Assembly (NCBI RefSeq): GCF_037975445.1
Contig: NZ_CP150254.1
Coordinates: 4,214,001 to 4,278,000 of the forward strand
Reading direction: 5' to 3'
Source: Peribacillus sp. FSL P2-0133
GTDB lineage: Bacteria; Bacillota; Bacilli; Bacillales; DSM-1321
Length of the DNA: 64,000 nt
This document shows, piece after piece, positions 26,752-36,921 of the stretch; position 1 is the first letter of the stretch; the number at the start of each line of letters is the position of its first letter. Both the position numbers and the translations under genes were made by a program. A model generated the notes under the pieces. It saw only the letters and a program-made list of their open reading frames with translations, had not been told where the DNA came from and searched no databases.

Positions 26752-29376
26752 TTATTTGGCATCAAACCATGTTGGCCCGAAAGCATAATCCACTTTAAGG
26801 GGCACGTTCAATTCAATGGCATTTTCCATTTCCTCCGGAACGATCACTTTAAGGATTTCGAGTTCCTCAGGAGGAGTTTCAAAAATCAATTCATCATGCA
26901 CCTGAAGAAGCATTCTCGTTTTAAGACCTTCCCGTTTCAGGCGCTTATTCATGTTTATCATGGCTAGCTTGATGATATCCGCGGCACTGCCTTGAATCGG
27001 CGTGTTCATCGCTGTCCGTTCGGCAAAGCTCCTGATGTTGAAATTCCTGCTTGTTATCTCAGGTATATAGCGCCTTCTTTGCATCAGAGTCGTGCTATAT
27101 CCTTTTTGACGGGCCTCATGTATGCTTTCTTCCATATATTCCTGAACACCAGGAAAGCTTCTTAAATACTTCTCGATGAACTCTCCGGCTTCTTTTCTCG
27201 TGATGCCAAGACTTTGCGATAGCCCGTAGTCACTTATACCATAAACGATTCCGAAGTTGACCGCTTTGGCATGGCGCCTCATGTTCGAAGTGACTTGCTC
27301 TGCCGGTACATGGAATACATCCATAGCTGTCCTTGTATGGATGTCCATCCCGGCCTGGAATGCTTCCACCAATCCGCTGTCATTGGCGATATGCGCCAGG
27401 ACGCGTAACTCGATCTGGGAGTAGTCGGCAGCAAAAATGATCCAATCCTTTTCGGAAGGAATGAAGGCCTGCCTGATTTTCCTGCCTTCTTCCAGTCTGA
27501 TCGGGATATTCTGCAGATTGGGATCTGTAGAACTTAACCGGCCGGTCTGGGTCAATGCTTGGTTGAACCGGGTGTGCACCTTGTCCGTTTTGCCATTGAC
27601 CACTTTAAGCAACCCTTCAATATAAGTTGATTGCAACTTACCAAGCTGGCGATACAGCAATATCTCCTTAACGATATCATGCTTGCTCTCCAGTTTTTCC
27701 AGCACATCGGCTGAAGTCGAATAACCTGTTTTGGTTTTCTTCATGACAGGAAGCTCCAACTTTTCAAACAGGATGGCCCCGAGCTGTTTAGGTGAATTGA
27801 TATTGAACGCCTCTCCAGCCAAATCAAAAATTCGGGCTTCGATGTTTCTTAAGCGAATGGCTAATTCCTGTCCCATGTTTTTCAATCGGCCTATATCCAC
27901 CTTGATTCCCTGCCATTCCATATTGGCCAGGATGATCGACAGTGGCAGCTCCAGTTCCGTAAATAGGTGAAATTGCTCGAACTCTTGCAGCTTTTCAATC
28001 ATTGGTTCTTTCAGAGAAAGGATCGCCTTCGATTTTCTGGCGATATGCTCCCTCAATTCCGCTTCCTCAGGTATTTTGCGTTTTGCACCTTTTCCATAAA
28101 AAACATCATCTGTTTCAAGACGGATCGCACCTTGTGTTTTCGTGATTTCTGCCACTTCGTCCACTGACTCTGCGGGATTCAGGATATAGGATGCCAAAAA
28201 TACATCAAAATCGATGCCCTTTATTTCGACTCCTCGATGACGCAGTGCCACAACCGTACGCTTCGCATCGAATACCGTTTTCTTTTTTGTTTCATCCTCT
28301 GCCCAGGATTTAAATGCCCCGGAACTCAGAGCATCATCCCCATTGAAGTAAAAATTACCTTGTTCATTACTGATGGCGATCCCCATTATATCGGCACGAT
28401 GATAATTATCTTCTAATATCTCAACATATAAGGCACTTTCATCTGCAAACATTGCTTCTGTCATTTCGGCAGTGTGCACCTCTATCTTCTCCTGTTCAAG
28501 CGGTGCACTTTCCGTTATATCCAATTTATCGAGCAAAGTCGAAAAGCCAAGCTCCTTATAGAATGAGATGACTCTATCCTGGTCCATGCCAGTGTACTCG
28601 GTCTCGTTTACGGAAACTTCAAGTGGCGCTTCCCTCGTTATCGTAGCCAGCTCTTTGCTTAATAGGGCCAGGTCTCTATGTTCTTCTATTTTCTCTTTCA
28701 ATTTTTGTCCGCTTACCTCATCAATCGACTGCAGAAGGTTTTCAACCGTTTCAAATTGATGCAATAATTTAAGGGCGGTCTTTTCACCAACACCTGGAAT
28801 ACCGGGAATATTGTCGGAAGCATCTCCCATCAACCCTTTTAAATCAATGATTTGCAAAGGGGATAGACCGTATTTTTCATGTATATGCTTTGGAGTGTAT
28901 TCCTCAATTTCAGTAATCCCCTTTTTCGTGATGGAAACCGTCGTACTAGGGGAGGATAATTGTGTTAAATCCTTATCACCGGAAATGACCTTCACTTCAA
29001 AACCATCTTTTTCCGCTTGTAAAGACAGCGTACCGATAATATCATCGGCTTCGTAGTTCTCCAGTTCATACCTTTTTATTTGAAAACAATCAAGCAGTTC
29101 GCGAATGAAAGGGAATTGCTCCGATAATTCTGGCGGCGTTTTTTGGCGCCCACCCTTATATTCTTTAAATGATGCATGTCTGAATGTCGTTTTACCCGCA
29201 TCGAATGCCACAAGTATGTGCGTTGGCTTTTCTTCTTCAAGAATGCGGTTGAGCATCATGGTGAATCCGTACACGGAATTCGTATGGACCCCCTTATCAT
29301 TATTCAAGAGCGGAAGCGCAAAAAACGCACGGTAAGCAATGCTGTTTCCATCTATGAGTACTAACTTTTTATCCAA
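26752..29376 (-). CDS. polA: DNA polymerase I
   Basis: About 874 residues. The 5'-3' exonuclease domain (1-290) shows VAFDAGKTTFRH and GLMGDASDNIPGVPG-like motifs. The central proofreading-like domain lacks the acidic residues of an active exonuclease, as in other Bacillus enzymes. The polymerase domain has IFAADYSQIELRVLAH and LLQVHDELIFE. The frame begins with ATG at 29400 without a ribosome-binding site; GGAGG nine bases before a TTG at 29376 gives the standard N-terminus (LDKKLVLIDGNS). Confidence 0.96.
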   Translation of the reverse strand: MDKKLVLIDGNSIAYRAFFALPLLNNDKGVHTNSVYGFTMMLNRILEEEKPTHILVAFDAGKTTFRHASFKEYKGGRQKTPPELSEQFPFIRELLDCFQIKRYELENYEADDIIGTLSLQAEKDGFEVKVISGDKDLTQLSSPSTTVSITKKGITEIEEYTPKHIHEKYGLSPLQIIDLKGLMGDASDNIPGIPGVGEKTALKLLHQFETVENLLQSIDEVSGQKLKEKIEEHRDLALLSKELATITREAPLEVSVNETEYTGMDQDRVISFYKELGFSTLLDKLDITESAPLEQEKIEVHTAEMTEAMFADESALYVEILEDNYHRADIMGIAISNEQGNFYFNGDDALSSGAFKSWAEDETKKKTVFDAKRTVVALRHRGVEIKGIDFDVFLASYILNPAESVDEVAEITKTQGAIRLETDDVFYGKGAKRKIPEEAELREHIARKSKAILSLKEPMIEKLQEFEQFHLFTELELPLSIILANMEWQGIKVDIGRLKNMGQELAIRLRNIEARIFDLAGEAFNINSPKQLGAILFEKLELPVMKKTKTGYSTSADVLEKLESKHDIVKEILLYRQLGKLQSTYIEGLLKVVNGKTDKVHTRFNQALTQTGRLSSTDPNLQNIPIRLEEGRKIRQAFIPSEKDWIIFAADYSQIELRVLAHIANDSGLVEAFQAGMDIHTRTAMDVFHVPAEQVTSNMRRHAKAVNFGIVYGISDYGLSQSLGITRKEAGEFIEKYLRSFPGVQEYMEESIHEARQKGYSTTLMQRRRYIPEITSRNFNIRSFAERTAMNTPIQGSAADIIKLAMINMNKRLKREGLKTRMLLQVHDELIFETPPEELEILKVIVPEEMENAIELNVPLKVDYAFGPTWFDAK

Positions 29377-29503
29377 ATCCGTCTTCCTCCAGTCATACAT
29401 GTTTATGTAGTTATAGCTTCTATATAAAAACGCAAAAAGCCGTTCATTTTCTTTCTCTATTCTACCATGAGTAGAAGCGGAAAGAAAAATGACGGCATCA
29501 AGG

Positions 29504-30436
29504 TTATTTAGTATTTCCCATTAACAAGCTGGCATAAGGGGAATCCGAAGGCAGAACGATGACCGTTTGATCTCCAATCGTTTTTTTGTAGGATTCAAGA
29601 GTCCGGTATAGTTTATAGAATTCGGGATCTTTGGAAAACGACTTATTATAGATTTTCGCTGCTTCCCCTTCTCCTTCAGCCCTGATCACTTCTGCATCAG
29701 CCTCTGCAGTAGAGAGCAATTCTTTCACTTTCCGATCAGTATCCGCAATGATACGGTTTTTCTTCGCATCACCTTTGGATAGGTATTCTTGCGCTTTCGA
29801 TTCCCGCTCGGAAATCATCCTCTTGAAGACGGATGCTTCGTTTTCGGAGGGTAAGTCAGTCCGCTTTATCCGGACATCCGTCAAGCTGATTCCATAACTG
29901 TCCTTTTGCAGCAGTTCGTTGACTTTTTCGGTTATGCGGTCGTTTAAACTTCCCCTGGATGATTTCTCATCATTGATGATCTCATCATAATTCAGCTGGC
30001 CCAGCTCTGAACGAACTGCCGAATAGATGAACTCTTCCATTTTCGTTTCGGCATTCTCAAGTGTCCTTGCATTTGTAATCAATTTCTTCGGATCTTCTAT
30101 TCTCCAAACTGCATAGTTATCGATCAGCATCCGCTTTTTATCTTTCGTATTGATTTCCGCTTCGGAAACATCAGAAGTCATCTGATACTTCGGCAAGGTC
30201 ATGACACTCTGAATGAATGGCACCTTCGCCTTCAATCCCGGGGTCTTATCGATCCTTACCACCTCACCGAATTGGCGGACGACTTTGTATTCTCCCTCTT
30301 TGACGATATAGACATTGGTGAGGATGATTAGCAGCAACGCGATGAAAATAATCAGGAAAATGCCGATTCTCACATAGCCCCTCCAATGAAAATCCCCTTT
30401 TTTCAACTCAGAGAAATCTATTATTTTTCCGCTCAT
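29504..30436 (-). CDS. hflC: Membrane protease modulator HflC
   Basis: 310-residue SPFH/prohibitin-family protein with one N-terminal membrane anchor (about residues 23-46, ends in VYIVKEGEYKVVRQFG) and a long coiled region rich in Glu/Lys/Ala (about 220-270). With HflK it forms a membrane complex that modulates FtsH proteolysis in other bacteria. It overlaps hflK by four bases. B. subtilis lacks this pair here, so it marks this lineage. Confidence 0.9.
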   Translation of the reverse strand: MSGKIIDFSELKKGDFHWRGYVRIGIFLIIFIALLLIILTNVYIVKEGEYKVVRQFGEVVRIDKTPGLKAKVPFIQSVMTLPKYQMTSDVSEAEINTKDKKRMLIDNYAVWRIEDPKKLITNARTLENAETKMEEFIYSAVRSELGQLNYDEIINDEKSSRGSLNDRITEKVNELLQKDSYGISLTDVRIKRTDLPSENEASVFKRMISERESKAQEYLSKGDAKKNRIIADTDRKVKELLSTAEADAEVIRAEGEGEAAKIYNKSFSKDPEFYKLYRTLESYKKTIGDQTVIVLPSDSPYASLLMGNTK

Positions 30437-31476
30437 TGTTTAGTGCCCCCTTCCCCTGTCGCTTTTTCTTCCGATGCATTCCCTATTTTCGTTTCTTCTT
30501 CGGGTATAGCGGCTTCATCAGGGGCAGGAGTTTTTTTCGTTTCCTCCTTTTCGAGCGAGCGAAGCGGCAAGTACTTCATAGTGTTTCCATCATCATTCAT
30601 AATATAAATCTCTGCATTCGGCATTACTTCCTCAAGGGTTTCAATAATAAGGCGGTCCTTCGTAATCCCCTTATTGCCCTTATACTCACTGAGTAATTTT
30701 TCAAAAACAGCTACATCACCGCGGGCAGCTTCCGTACGGGCAGCCTTATCCCCATTAGCCTGTGAAATGAGGGCATCTTTTTCCCCTTCCGCTTCATTCA
30801 TACGCTTATTTTCATATTTATCCGCTTCGTTGATTTTCGTATTCGCAGTTTCCCGGGCATCCGTTACATTGGTAAATGCTTTCCGCACTTCCTCATTCGG
30901 CAACTCCACGTCCTGGAGTTTAACCGCAGATATGGAAATCCCGACATCATATTTCTCCATTAGCTGTGACAATAAATCGCGTACATCCGCTTCGATTTGC
31001 GCTTTACCGGATGTAAGGGCATCATCGATTTTCGTGCTGCCGATAATGCTCCGTAATGCAGCTGAAGTCGTATCGTATAATATTTTTTCTGGATCATCCG
31101 CATTGTATAGATATTTTGGAGGGTCGGTGATTTTCCACTGGACCACCAGGTCGGCCAGCACAATATTTTCATCACCCGTAATCATTTTAGTCTCACTCGG
31201 GTAATCCTTCACCTCTCCATCCTCTTCCTTATATCCAAATTTAAGACTGAATGTTTCTTTGGATAATTTCTCGACCGATTGAACGGGCCAAGGCAGTTTA
31301 AAGTGAAGTCCTGGTTCCGTTATCGTTTGCTCCACTTTACCAAACGTCATTATGACAGCTTGATCGGATTCATCAACCGTGTACCAGGTCGATATCGCAA
31401 CTACACCTAAAATTAAAATAAGAAAGACAAGTCCTGTGATCGTATATATCCTTTTTAAGCTAACGATATGTATCAC
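30433..31476 (-). CDS. hflK: Membrane protease modulator HflK
   Basis: 347-residue SPFH protein, partner of HflC. There is one membrane segment (about residues 11-30), then STWYTVDESDQAVIMTFGKVE, and a coiled-coil region about 205-270. The C-terminus is acidic and low in complexity (EKEETKKTPAPDEAA). The frame opens with GTG at 31476, immediately after AGAAGGG, an unusually short spacing, so the true start is uncertain by several codons. Lies between phoR and polA. Confidence 0.88.
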   Translation of the reverse strand: MIHIVSLKRIYTITGLVFLILILGVVAISTWYTVDESDQAVIMTFGKVEQTITEPGLHFKLPWPVQSVEKLSKETFSLKFGYKEEDGEVKDYPSETKMITGDENIVLADLVVQWKITDPPKYLYNADDPEKILYDTTSAALRSIIGSTKIDDALTSGKAQIEADVRDLLSQLMEKYDVGISISAVKLQDVELPNEEVRKAFTNVTDARETANTKINEADKYENKRMNEAEGEKDALISQANGDKAARTEAARGDVAVFEKLLSEYKGNKGITKDRLIIETLEEVMPNAEIYIMNDDGNTMKYLPLRSLEKEETKKTPAPDEAAIPEEETKIGNASEEKATGEGGTKQ

Positions 31477-31598
31477 CCCTTCTTTGCAGTTATATCTTAT
31501 TTACGCAAGGAAGGGCCTAAAGTTTCATAAAAATCAAATATTTTCCCAGGAAAATAGGATAGAGGAATGGTTCCCGGGGAATATAGCCAAAATTAAAA

Positions 31599-31619
31599 GA
31601 CAGAGACTATGTCTCTGTC
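31599..31619 (-). terminator. Terminator of phoP-phoR
   Basis: Stem GACAGAGAC / GTCTCTGTC with a 3-base loop, followed on the minus strand by TTTTAATTTT. A second hairpin (GGGGTTGTACA / TGTACCCC, 31637-31664) lies between it and the phoR stop. Confidence 0.7.
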
Positions 31620-31719
31620 AATGTTTAACTCCTTGGATGAGGGGTTGTACAACCATTGTACCCCTGCATTATGAAGTCCGTTTTAAGGAATTGTAAAGGA
31701 CATGTAAATAAGAAATCCG

Positions 31720-33495
31720 CTACATTCCTTTTAAGCTTTTATTTAATGTGACTGTAAAAGTCGTCCCGGTTCCAGGTGTGCTTTCCACATTGATTTTACC
31801 TTTATGGACTTCTATTATATGCTTGACGATTGCCAGTCCAATGCCCGTTCCTCCTGAATCGCGGCTCCTCGCCTTATCGATCCGGTAAAACCGTTCAAAG
31901 ATCCTCGGCAGTTCTTTTTCTTCGATGCCGATCCCGCTGTCTTGCACTGCTATATCGACCGTCTGTTCATTTTCAATAATATCAACGGTGACCCTGCCGC
32001 CATTTGGTGTATAGGTCAATGCGTTCGTAATCAAATTGATGAAAACCTGTTTGATCCTGTCAGATTCCCCTTCAATGAATACTGGCTCCGGTGATGTTTT
32101 AATTTCAAGGGATACTTCTTTTTCTTTCAGCTTGCCTATAAGCATTTCTTGTATTTCGCCAAGCACTTTCGTAATATCCACGACCCCTGCGTTTAAAACG
32201 AATTCCTGTTGCTCCATTTTGGATAAATTCAGAAGCTCCTGAATGAGTTCTTGCAGCCGATCACTTTCTTTCAGGATAATCGATAAAAAGTGCTTTAAGG
32301 TCTTTTCGTCTTTTAAGGCGCCATCCAACAATGTTTCAGAAAAGCCTTTAATAGAAGTGATCGGGGTTCTCAATTCATGGGACACATTAGCCACGAAATC
32401 CTTCCGCATCTGCTCGAGCCTTTTCAATTCGGTAATATCATGGAAAATGAGGAGGATCCCCTTCCATTCATCATGATTCCCGATAATGGGAGCACCGTAA
32501 ATCTCAAAATGCTTACGTTCTATGGCAAGCGGTATCTTCACCTGTCGTTTAATCGTTTTTTCCGTTCGAAAGATTTCTTCGATGATGGCTATGACTTCCT
32601 GATCTTTAATGACCGAATAATATTCCTGAAACAAAAACGTAGCGGAGTTCACACGGAAGCTTTTCTTGAATTCCCGGTTGATTAATGTGGTATACCCTTT
32701 ACTGTCGATCAGCAAGACACCACTACCGATGTTTTCAACAAGTGTTTCCAAACGATCCTGATTCATTTCCCTCGCTATCTCTGTTTCCTGAAGATTCCTC
32801 GCCAATATGTTCAAGGAAGTTGTCAGCATTCCCGTTTCATCGGAATGCCGCCCGAATGTCCGGGTTCCATAATTCCCTTTTGCCAGTTCAATGGCCGCCA
32901 TCGTCGCCTCCTCGATCGGACGCGTATAATATGAAGTGATTTTGCTCGCAAGCATGAGAATGATGATTAAGGCAACCCCTAAACAAATAATCAATATTTG
33001 CCACATTTGTTTATTAACTTGATTGATGGCCTCTATTTCATTGCTATGTACGACAAAGCCTTCAATCTCTCCATCCTTTTCAACCGTCTTCCAATAATAA
33101 TGGAGGTCCGATTCGCCTTCGACCACTTCATACCCTTCCCCTTGCTTAAGCCCTTTTTCCAAAGTTATTTTACGAAGGACATTGGCATGGCCTTTAAATA
33201 TTTCATTGGATGATGTCGAATCGTATAATATTTCCCCATTCGTGGAGAGAATGGTTAAATTCGAATCTAAAAGGGGTGTCAGTTTTGCCGTCTTCCCTTT
33301 TTCCAAAAAGGACTCGATTCCGCCATGCTCCTGAATATATGTAGAAATGAAAAATGTTTCGTTCTGTATACGGTCATTGAATGTTTTAATATAATAGCTT
33401 TTGAACAAGTGTCCTAATAAAAAGCCCACGGCCATCAGGACGACCATCACCAATGTGATGAGGGTATATAAGAGCTTTTTACGATAGGTCGTCAT
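31720..33495 (-). CDS. phoR: Phosphate-starvation sensor kinase PhoR
   Basis: 591-residue histidine kinase. It has an N-terminal membrane segment, an extracytoplasmic region (about 33-165), a second membrane segment (about 167-187), HAMP (about 188-240) and PAS (about 245-350) domains. HisKA has FVANVSHELRTPITSIKG with His about 375, and the ATPase domain shows NALTYTPNGG and GGTGIGLAIVKH. It overlaps phoP by four bases. Orthology to B. subtilis PhoR rests on domain order and the mdh-phoP-phoR position. Confidence 0.95.
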   Translation of the reverse strand: MTTYRKKLLYTLITLVMVVLMAVGFLLGHLFKSYYIKTFNDRIQNETFFISTYIQEHGGIESFLEKGKTAKLTPLLDSNLTILSTNGEILYDSTSSNEIFKGHANVLRKITLEKGLKQGEGYEVVEGESDLHYYWKTVEKDGEIEGFVVHSNEIEAINQVNKQMWQILIICLGVALIIILMLASKITSYYTRPIEEATMAAIELAKGNYGTRTFGRHSDETGMLTTSLNILARNLQETEIAREMNQDRLETLVENIGSGVLLIDSKGYTTLINREFKKSFRVNSATFLFQEYYSVIKDQEVIAIIEEIFRTEKTIKRQVKIPLAIERKHFEIYGAPIIGNHDEWKGILLIFHDITELKRLEQMRKDFVANVSHELRTPITSIKGFSETLLDGALKDEKTLKHFLSIILKESDRLQELIQELLNLSKMEQQEFVLNAGVVDITKVLGEIQEMLIGKLKEKEVSLEIKTSPEPVFIEGESDRIKQVFINLITNALTYTPNGGRVTVDIIENEQTVDIAVQDSGIGIEEKELPRIFERFYRIDKARSRDSGGTGIGLAIVKHIIEVHKGKINVESTPGTGTTFTVTLNKSLKGM

Positions 33496-34211
33496 TCTTT
33501 TTTAGGCTCCTCAAGCTTATACCCCAAGCCCCTTATCGTTTTGATATATAAAGGTTTTTTTGTATCTTTTTCTATTTTTTCACGAAGATGGCTAATATGG
33601 ACATCGACGATTCGTGAGTCTCCCGCGAAATCATAATTCCATACCGCACTGAGCAGTTGATCCCTGGTCAGCACTCTTCCTTTATTCTTCGCCAAGTATA
33701 AAAGTAATTCAAATTCCTTTGGAGTCAATTCTAATTGCTGTTCATCAAAGAATGCTTCGTATCGTTCCGGGAACACTTTCAATTCCCCTAATTTCAATAG
33801 GCCATCTTCTTGATCCTGACTTGAATCACTGCCGTTAGCTTGTAACTGGGATCTTCTTAAAATGGCTTTAATACGGGCCACTACCTCCCTAGGACTGAAT
33901 GGCTTGGTCAAATAATCATCCGCCCCTAGTTCAAGTCCCAGCACCTTGTCAAATTCATCGTCCTTAGCTGTCAGCATCAAGATCGGTATATTGATTTTTT
34001 GCTGGCGAAGCTGCTTACATACTTCAAGCCCGTCCATTTTAGGCAGCATCAAATCCAATACCACTAAATCGGGGCGTATATCCACGGCAGCCTCCAGCCC
34101 TTGTTCTCCATCCAAAGCTGTGATTACCGAATAGCCTGCTTGTTCTAAATTGTACTGAAGTAAGGTAACTATTGATTGTTCATCATCCACTACGAGAATT
34201 TTCTTTGACAT
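33492..34211 (-). CDS. phoP: Phosphate-starvation response regulator PhoP
   Basis: 239-residue OmpR-family regulator. The receiver domain has the acceptor aspartate in LVVLDLMLPKMDG (about residue 53) and a conserved Lys in LTKPFS. The winged-helix DNA-binding domain ends DVHISHLREKIE...IRGLGYKLE. AGGAGG precedes the ATG. Phosphorylated by PhoR. Confidence 0.95.
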   Translation of the reverse strand: MSKKILVVDDEQSIVTLLQYNLEQAGYSVITALDGEQGLEAAVDIRPDLVVLDLMLPKMDGLEVCKQLRQQKINIPILMLTAKDDEFDKVLGLELGADDYLTKPFSPREVVARIKAILRRSQLQANGSDSSQDQEDGLLKLGELKVFPERYEAFFDEQQLELTPKEFELLLYLAKNKGRVLTRDQLLSAVWNYDFAGDSRIVDVHISHLREKIEKDTKKPLYIKTIRGLGYKLEEPKKE

Positions 34212-34383
34212 TAGATCCTCCTGAATTATGTATTACCCAAAAGACCAATTTCTTGGTCTACTCATCCAATTCCATTATAAAGAATATTATATGAAATTTA
34301 CACATAAAAAAAACGGAAAGTAAGTTATTCCTTATCTTCAGCAGGGTGTTTATAAGTTCCCAGGACTTTTGAAGCGAAAAAAA

Positions 34384-34436
34384 ACTGCCCGGAACCGGAA
34401 AAAGACCATGGCCTTTTCTTCCTATATCCGAACAGT
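34384..34436 (-). terminator. Terminator of citZ-icd-mdh
   Basis: A nested imperfect hairpin: outer arms ACTG..CGGA / TCCG..CAGT and an inner AAAAGACCATGGCCTTTT palindrome with one mismatch. It is followed by a T-run of eight on the minus strand. It separates mdh from phoP. Confidence 0.75.
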
Positions 34437-34450
34437 CTGATCATGATCAC

Positions 34451-35386
34451 TTATTGAAGGACTTGCATTACTGCTTTAACTGATTCAACTGATTTTGAAA
34501 GTGCCGCTTTTTCGTTTTCAGTCAATTCAAGTTCGATGATTTGTTCAATACCGTTTGCACCCAGAACAGTCGGCACTCCGAGGTAGATACCTTCAAATCC
34601 GTATTCACCTTCAAGATAAGCGATGGACGGAAGAACGCGACGTTGGTCTTTAAGGATCGCTTCAGCCATTTCCACTAGAGATGCAGCTGGTGCATAATAG
34701 GCGCTTCCGTTTCCAAGAAGGTTGACGATTTCTCCGCCGCCAGTGCGGGTACGAGCCACGATTGCTTCTAAACGATCTTTAGGGATCAATGTTTCCAAAG
34801 GAATTCCGCCTGCATAAGAGTAGCGTACCAATGGAACCATATCATCTCCGTGTCCGCCAAGCACGAAACCAGTTACATCTTTAACCGATAAGTTTAATTC
34901 TTGAGCTACGAAAGTACGGAAACGAGCTGTATCAAGGACACCTGATTGTCCGATAACGCGTTCTTTAGGGAAACCTGATTCTTTGTAAACAGTGTAAGTC
35001 ATTGCATCTACAGGGTTAGTCAAAACGATGATGGTTGTGTTAGGGGAATATTTAACGACTTCTTTAGTTACTGATTTCATAACTTTTTGGTTAGTTTGAA
35101 CTAAGTCGTCACGGCTCATGCCGGGTTTACGGGCAATTCCGGCAGTGATGATCACTACGTCGGAATCAGCTGTTTCTGCATAGTCGGATGTACCGATGAT
35201 GTTAGCATCGAAACCTAGGACAGGTCCTGCTTCCGCCATATCAAGGGCTTTACCTTTAGTAGGGTTTTCAGCTTGCGGGATATCAACTAAAACGATATCG
35301 CCAAGTTCTTTTTGAGCGGCTAGGAATGCTGCTGTAGCACCAGTGAATCCAGCACCTACAACTGTGATTTTTTTACGTTTAGACAT
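34451..35386 (-). CDS. mdh: Malate dehydrogenase
   Basis: 311 residues; oxidises malate to oxaloacetate with NAD. It is of the lactate-dehydrogenase-like type of Bacillus. NAD site [18 protein letters not shown] after beta-2, substrate arginines in [10 protein letters not shown] and TARFRTF, and catalytic [19 protein letters not shown] precedes the ATG. Third gene of citZ-icd-mdh. Confidence 0.96.
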   Translation of the reverse strand: MSKRKKITVVGAGFTGATAAFLAAQKELGDIVLVDIPQAENPTKGKALDMAEAGPVLGFDANIIGTSDYAETADSDVVIITAGIARKPGMSRDDLVQTNQKVMKSVTKEVVKYSPNTTIIVLTNPVDAMTYTVYKESGFPKERVIGQSGVLDTARFRTFVAQELNLSVKDVTGFVLGGHGDDMVPLVRYSYAGGIPLETLIPKDRLEAIVARTRTGGGEIVNLLGNGSAYYAPAASLVEMAEAILKDQRRVLPSIAYLEGEYGFEGIYLGVPTVLGANGIEQIIELELTENEKAALSKSVESVKAVMQVLQ

Positions 35387-35509
35387 GTTATTTCCTCCTT
35401 AAAATATATGAATACTTTTGGAATACTTTTAACATCCTCATGAAAATAATATATAAGCTTCCTGGAAAAGCAGCCCATTCAGGCACTTTTCCAGAAAGCA
35501 TATAATGAA

Positions 35510-36781
35510 TTATTTAAGGTTTTTGATAAGCTCGTCTGCGAACTCAGAACATTTAACTTCAGTTGCACCTTCCATTAGGCGGGCAAAGTCGTATGTAACA
35601 ACTTTAGAAGCAATTGTTTGTTCCACTGATTTAGTGATGCTGTCTGCAGCTTCGTTCCAGCCAAGGTGCTCAAGTAAAAGAACGCCTGAAAGAAGAACTG
35701 AAGATGGGTTAACTTTATCAAGACCAGCATATTTAGGAGCCGTTCCGTGAGTTGCTTCGAAGATGGCATGTCCAGTTTCGTAGTTGATGTTTGCTCCTGG
35801 AGCGATACCGATTCCGCCAACTTGTGCAGCTAATGCATCAGAAATGTAATCTCCGTTCAAGTTCATTGTTGCAACAACATCAAACTCTTTAGGACGAGTC
35901 AGGATTTGTTGTAAGAAGATATCAGCAATGGAATCTTTAACGATGATTTTGCCTTCAGCTTCAGCAGCAGATTGTGCTTTGTTAGCAGCTTCAGTGCCTT
36001 CAGCTTCTTTAATTTTGTCATATTGGTTCCATGTGAACACTTTATCGGCGAATTCTTGTTCTGCAACTTCATAACCCCAAGTTTTGAATGCACCTTCAGT
36101 GAATTTCATGATGTTACCTTTATGAACAAGCGTTAATGACTTACGGCCTTCTTTGATCGCATAGTTAAGTGCAGAGCGAACAAGACGTTTCGTTCCTTCT
36201 TCAGAGATCGGTTTGATCCCGATACCAGAAGTTTCTGGGAAACGGATGTTTGTAACACCGAATTCATTTTGTAGGAAGTCGATTAATTTCTTCGCTTGGT
36301 CAGAACCTTTTGCATATTCGATACCAGCATAGATATCTTCAGTGTTTTCACGGAAGATGACCATGTCAGTGTCTTCAGGACGTTTAACCGGTGAAGGTAC
36401 ACCATCAAAGTAACGTACTGGACGAAGACATACGAATAAGTCCAATACTTGACGCAATGCAACGTTCAATGAGCGGATACCGCCACCGATTGGAGTTGTA
36501 AGAGGTCCTTTAATAGCGATTAGATATTCGTTAATGACATCAAGAGTTTCTTGTGGAAGCCATTCGCCCGTTTGGTCAAATGCTTTTTGTCCAGCTAAAA
36601 CTTCTTTCCATTCGATTTTCTTTTCGCCATTGTACGCTTTTTCAACTGCTGCGTCTAAAACGCGGGATGCTGCAGCCCAGATATCAGGACCGATTCCGTC
36701 TCCCTCAATATAAGGAACGATTGGATTGTTTGGTACGTTAAGAGCACCGTTAGTAACTGTGATTTTTTGGCTTTGTGTCAT
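35510..36781 (-). CDS. icd: NADP-dependent isocitrate dehydrogenase
   Basis: 423 residues; converts isocitrate to 2-oxoglutarate in the citric acid cycle. Substrate motifs are [24 protein letters not shown] and [11 protein letters not shown]; the NADP site is near [23 protein letters not shown] before the ATG at 36781 fixes a start 15 codons inside the longest frame and agrees with the family N-terminus. It competes with isocitrate lyase (aceA, 40444) for isocitrate. Confidence 0.97.
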   Translation of the reverse strand: MTQSQKITVTNGALNVPNNPIVPYIEGDGIGPDIWAAASRVLDAAVEKAYNGEKKIEWKEVLAGQKAFDQTGEWLPQETLDVINEYLIAIKGPLTTPIGGGIRSLNVALRQVLDLFVCLRPVRYFDGVPSPVKRPEDTDMVIFRENTEDIYAGIEYAKGSDQAKKLIDFLQNEFGVTNIRFPETSGIGIKPISEEGTKRLVRSALNYAIKEGRKSLTLVHKGNIMKFTEGAFKTWGYEVAEQEFADKVFTWNQYDKIKEAEGTEAANKAQSAAEAEGKIIVKDSIADIFLQQILTRPKEFDVVATMNLNGDYISDALAAQVGGIGIAPGANINYETGHAIFEATHGTAPKYAGLDKVNPSSVLLSGVLLLEHLGWNEAADSITKSVEQTIASKVVTYDFARLMEGATEVKCSEFADELIKNLK

Positions 36782-36921
36782 GTCTCTTACCTCCGATTCA
36801 AATTCAAAGGTTAGATGGCCTGCCATTTAATGAGGCAGAACCACTAACCTTTTTTACTCACATCTATTAATTTACTACAAATTCGATGAAATAAAAAATG
36901 ATTTTTCGAAAAAACTTTTAA

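Noticed and set aside
31637-31664. GGGGTTGTACA / TGTACCCC palindrome as an operator
   Set aside because: It lies between the phoR stop and its terminator, where a 3' hairpin is the simpler explanation.
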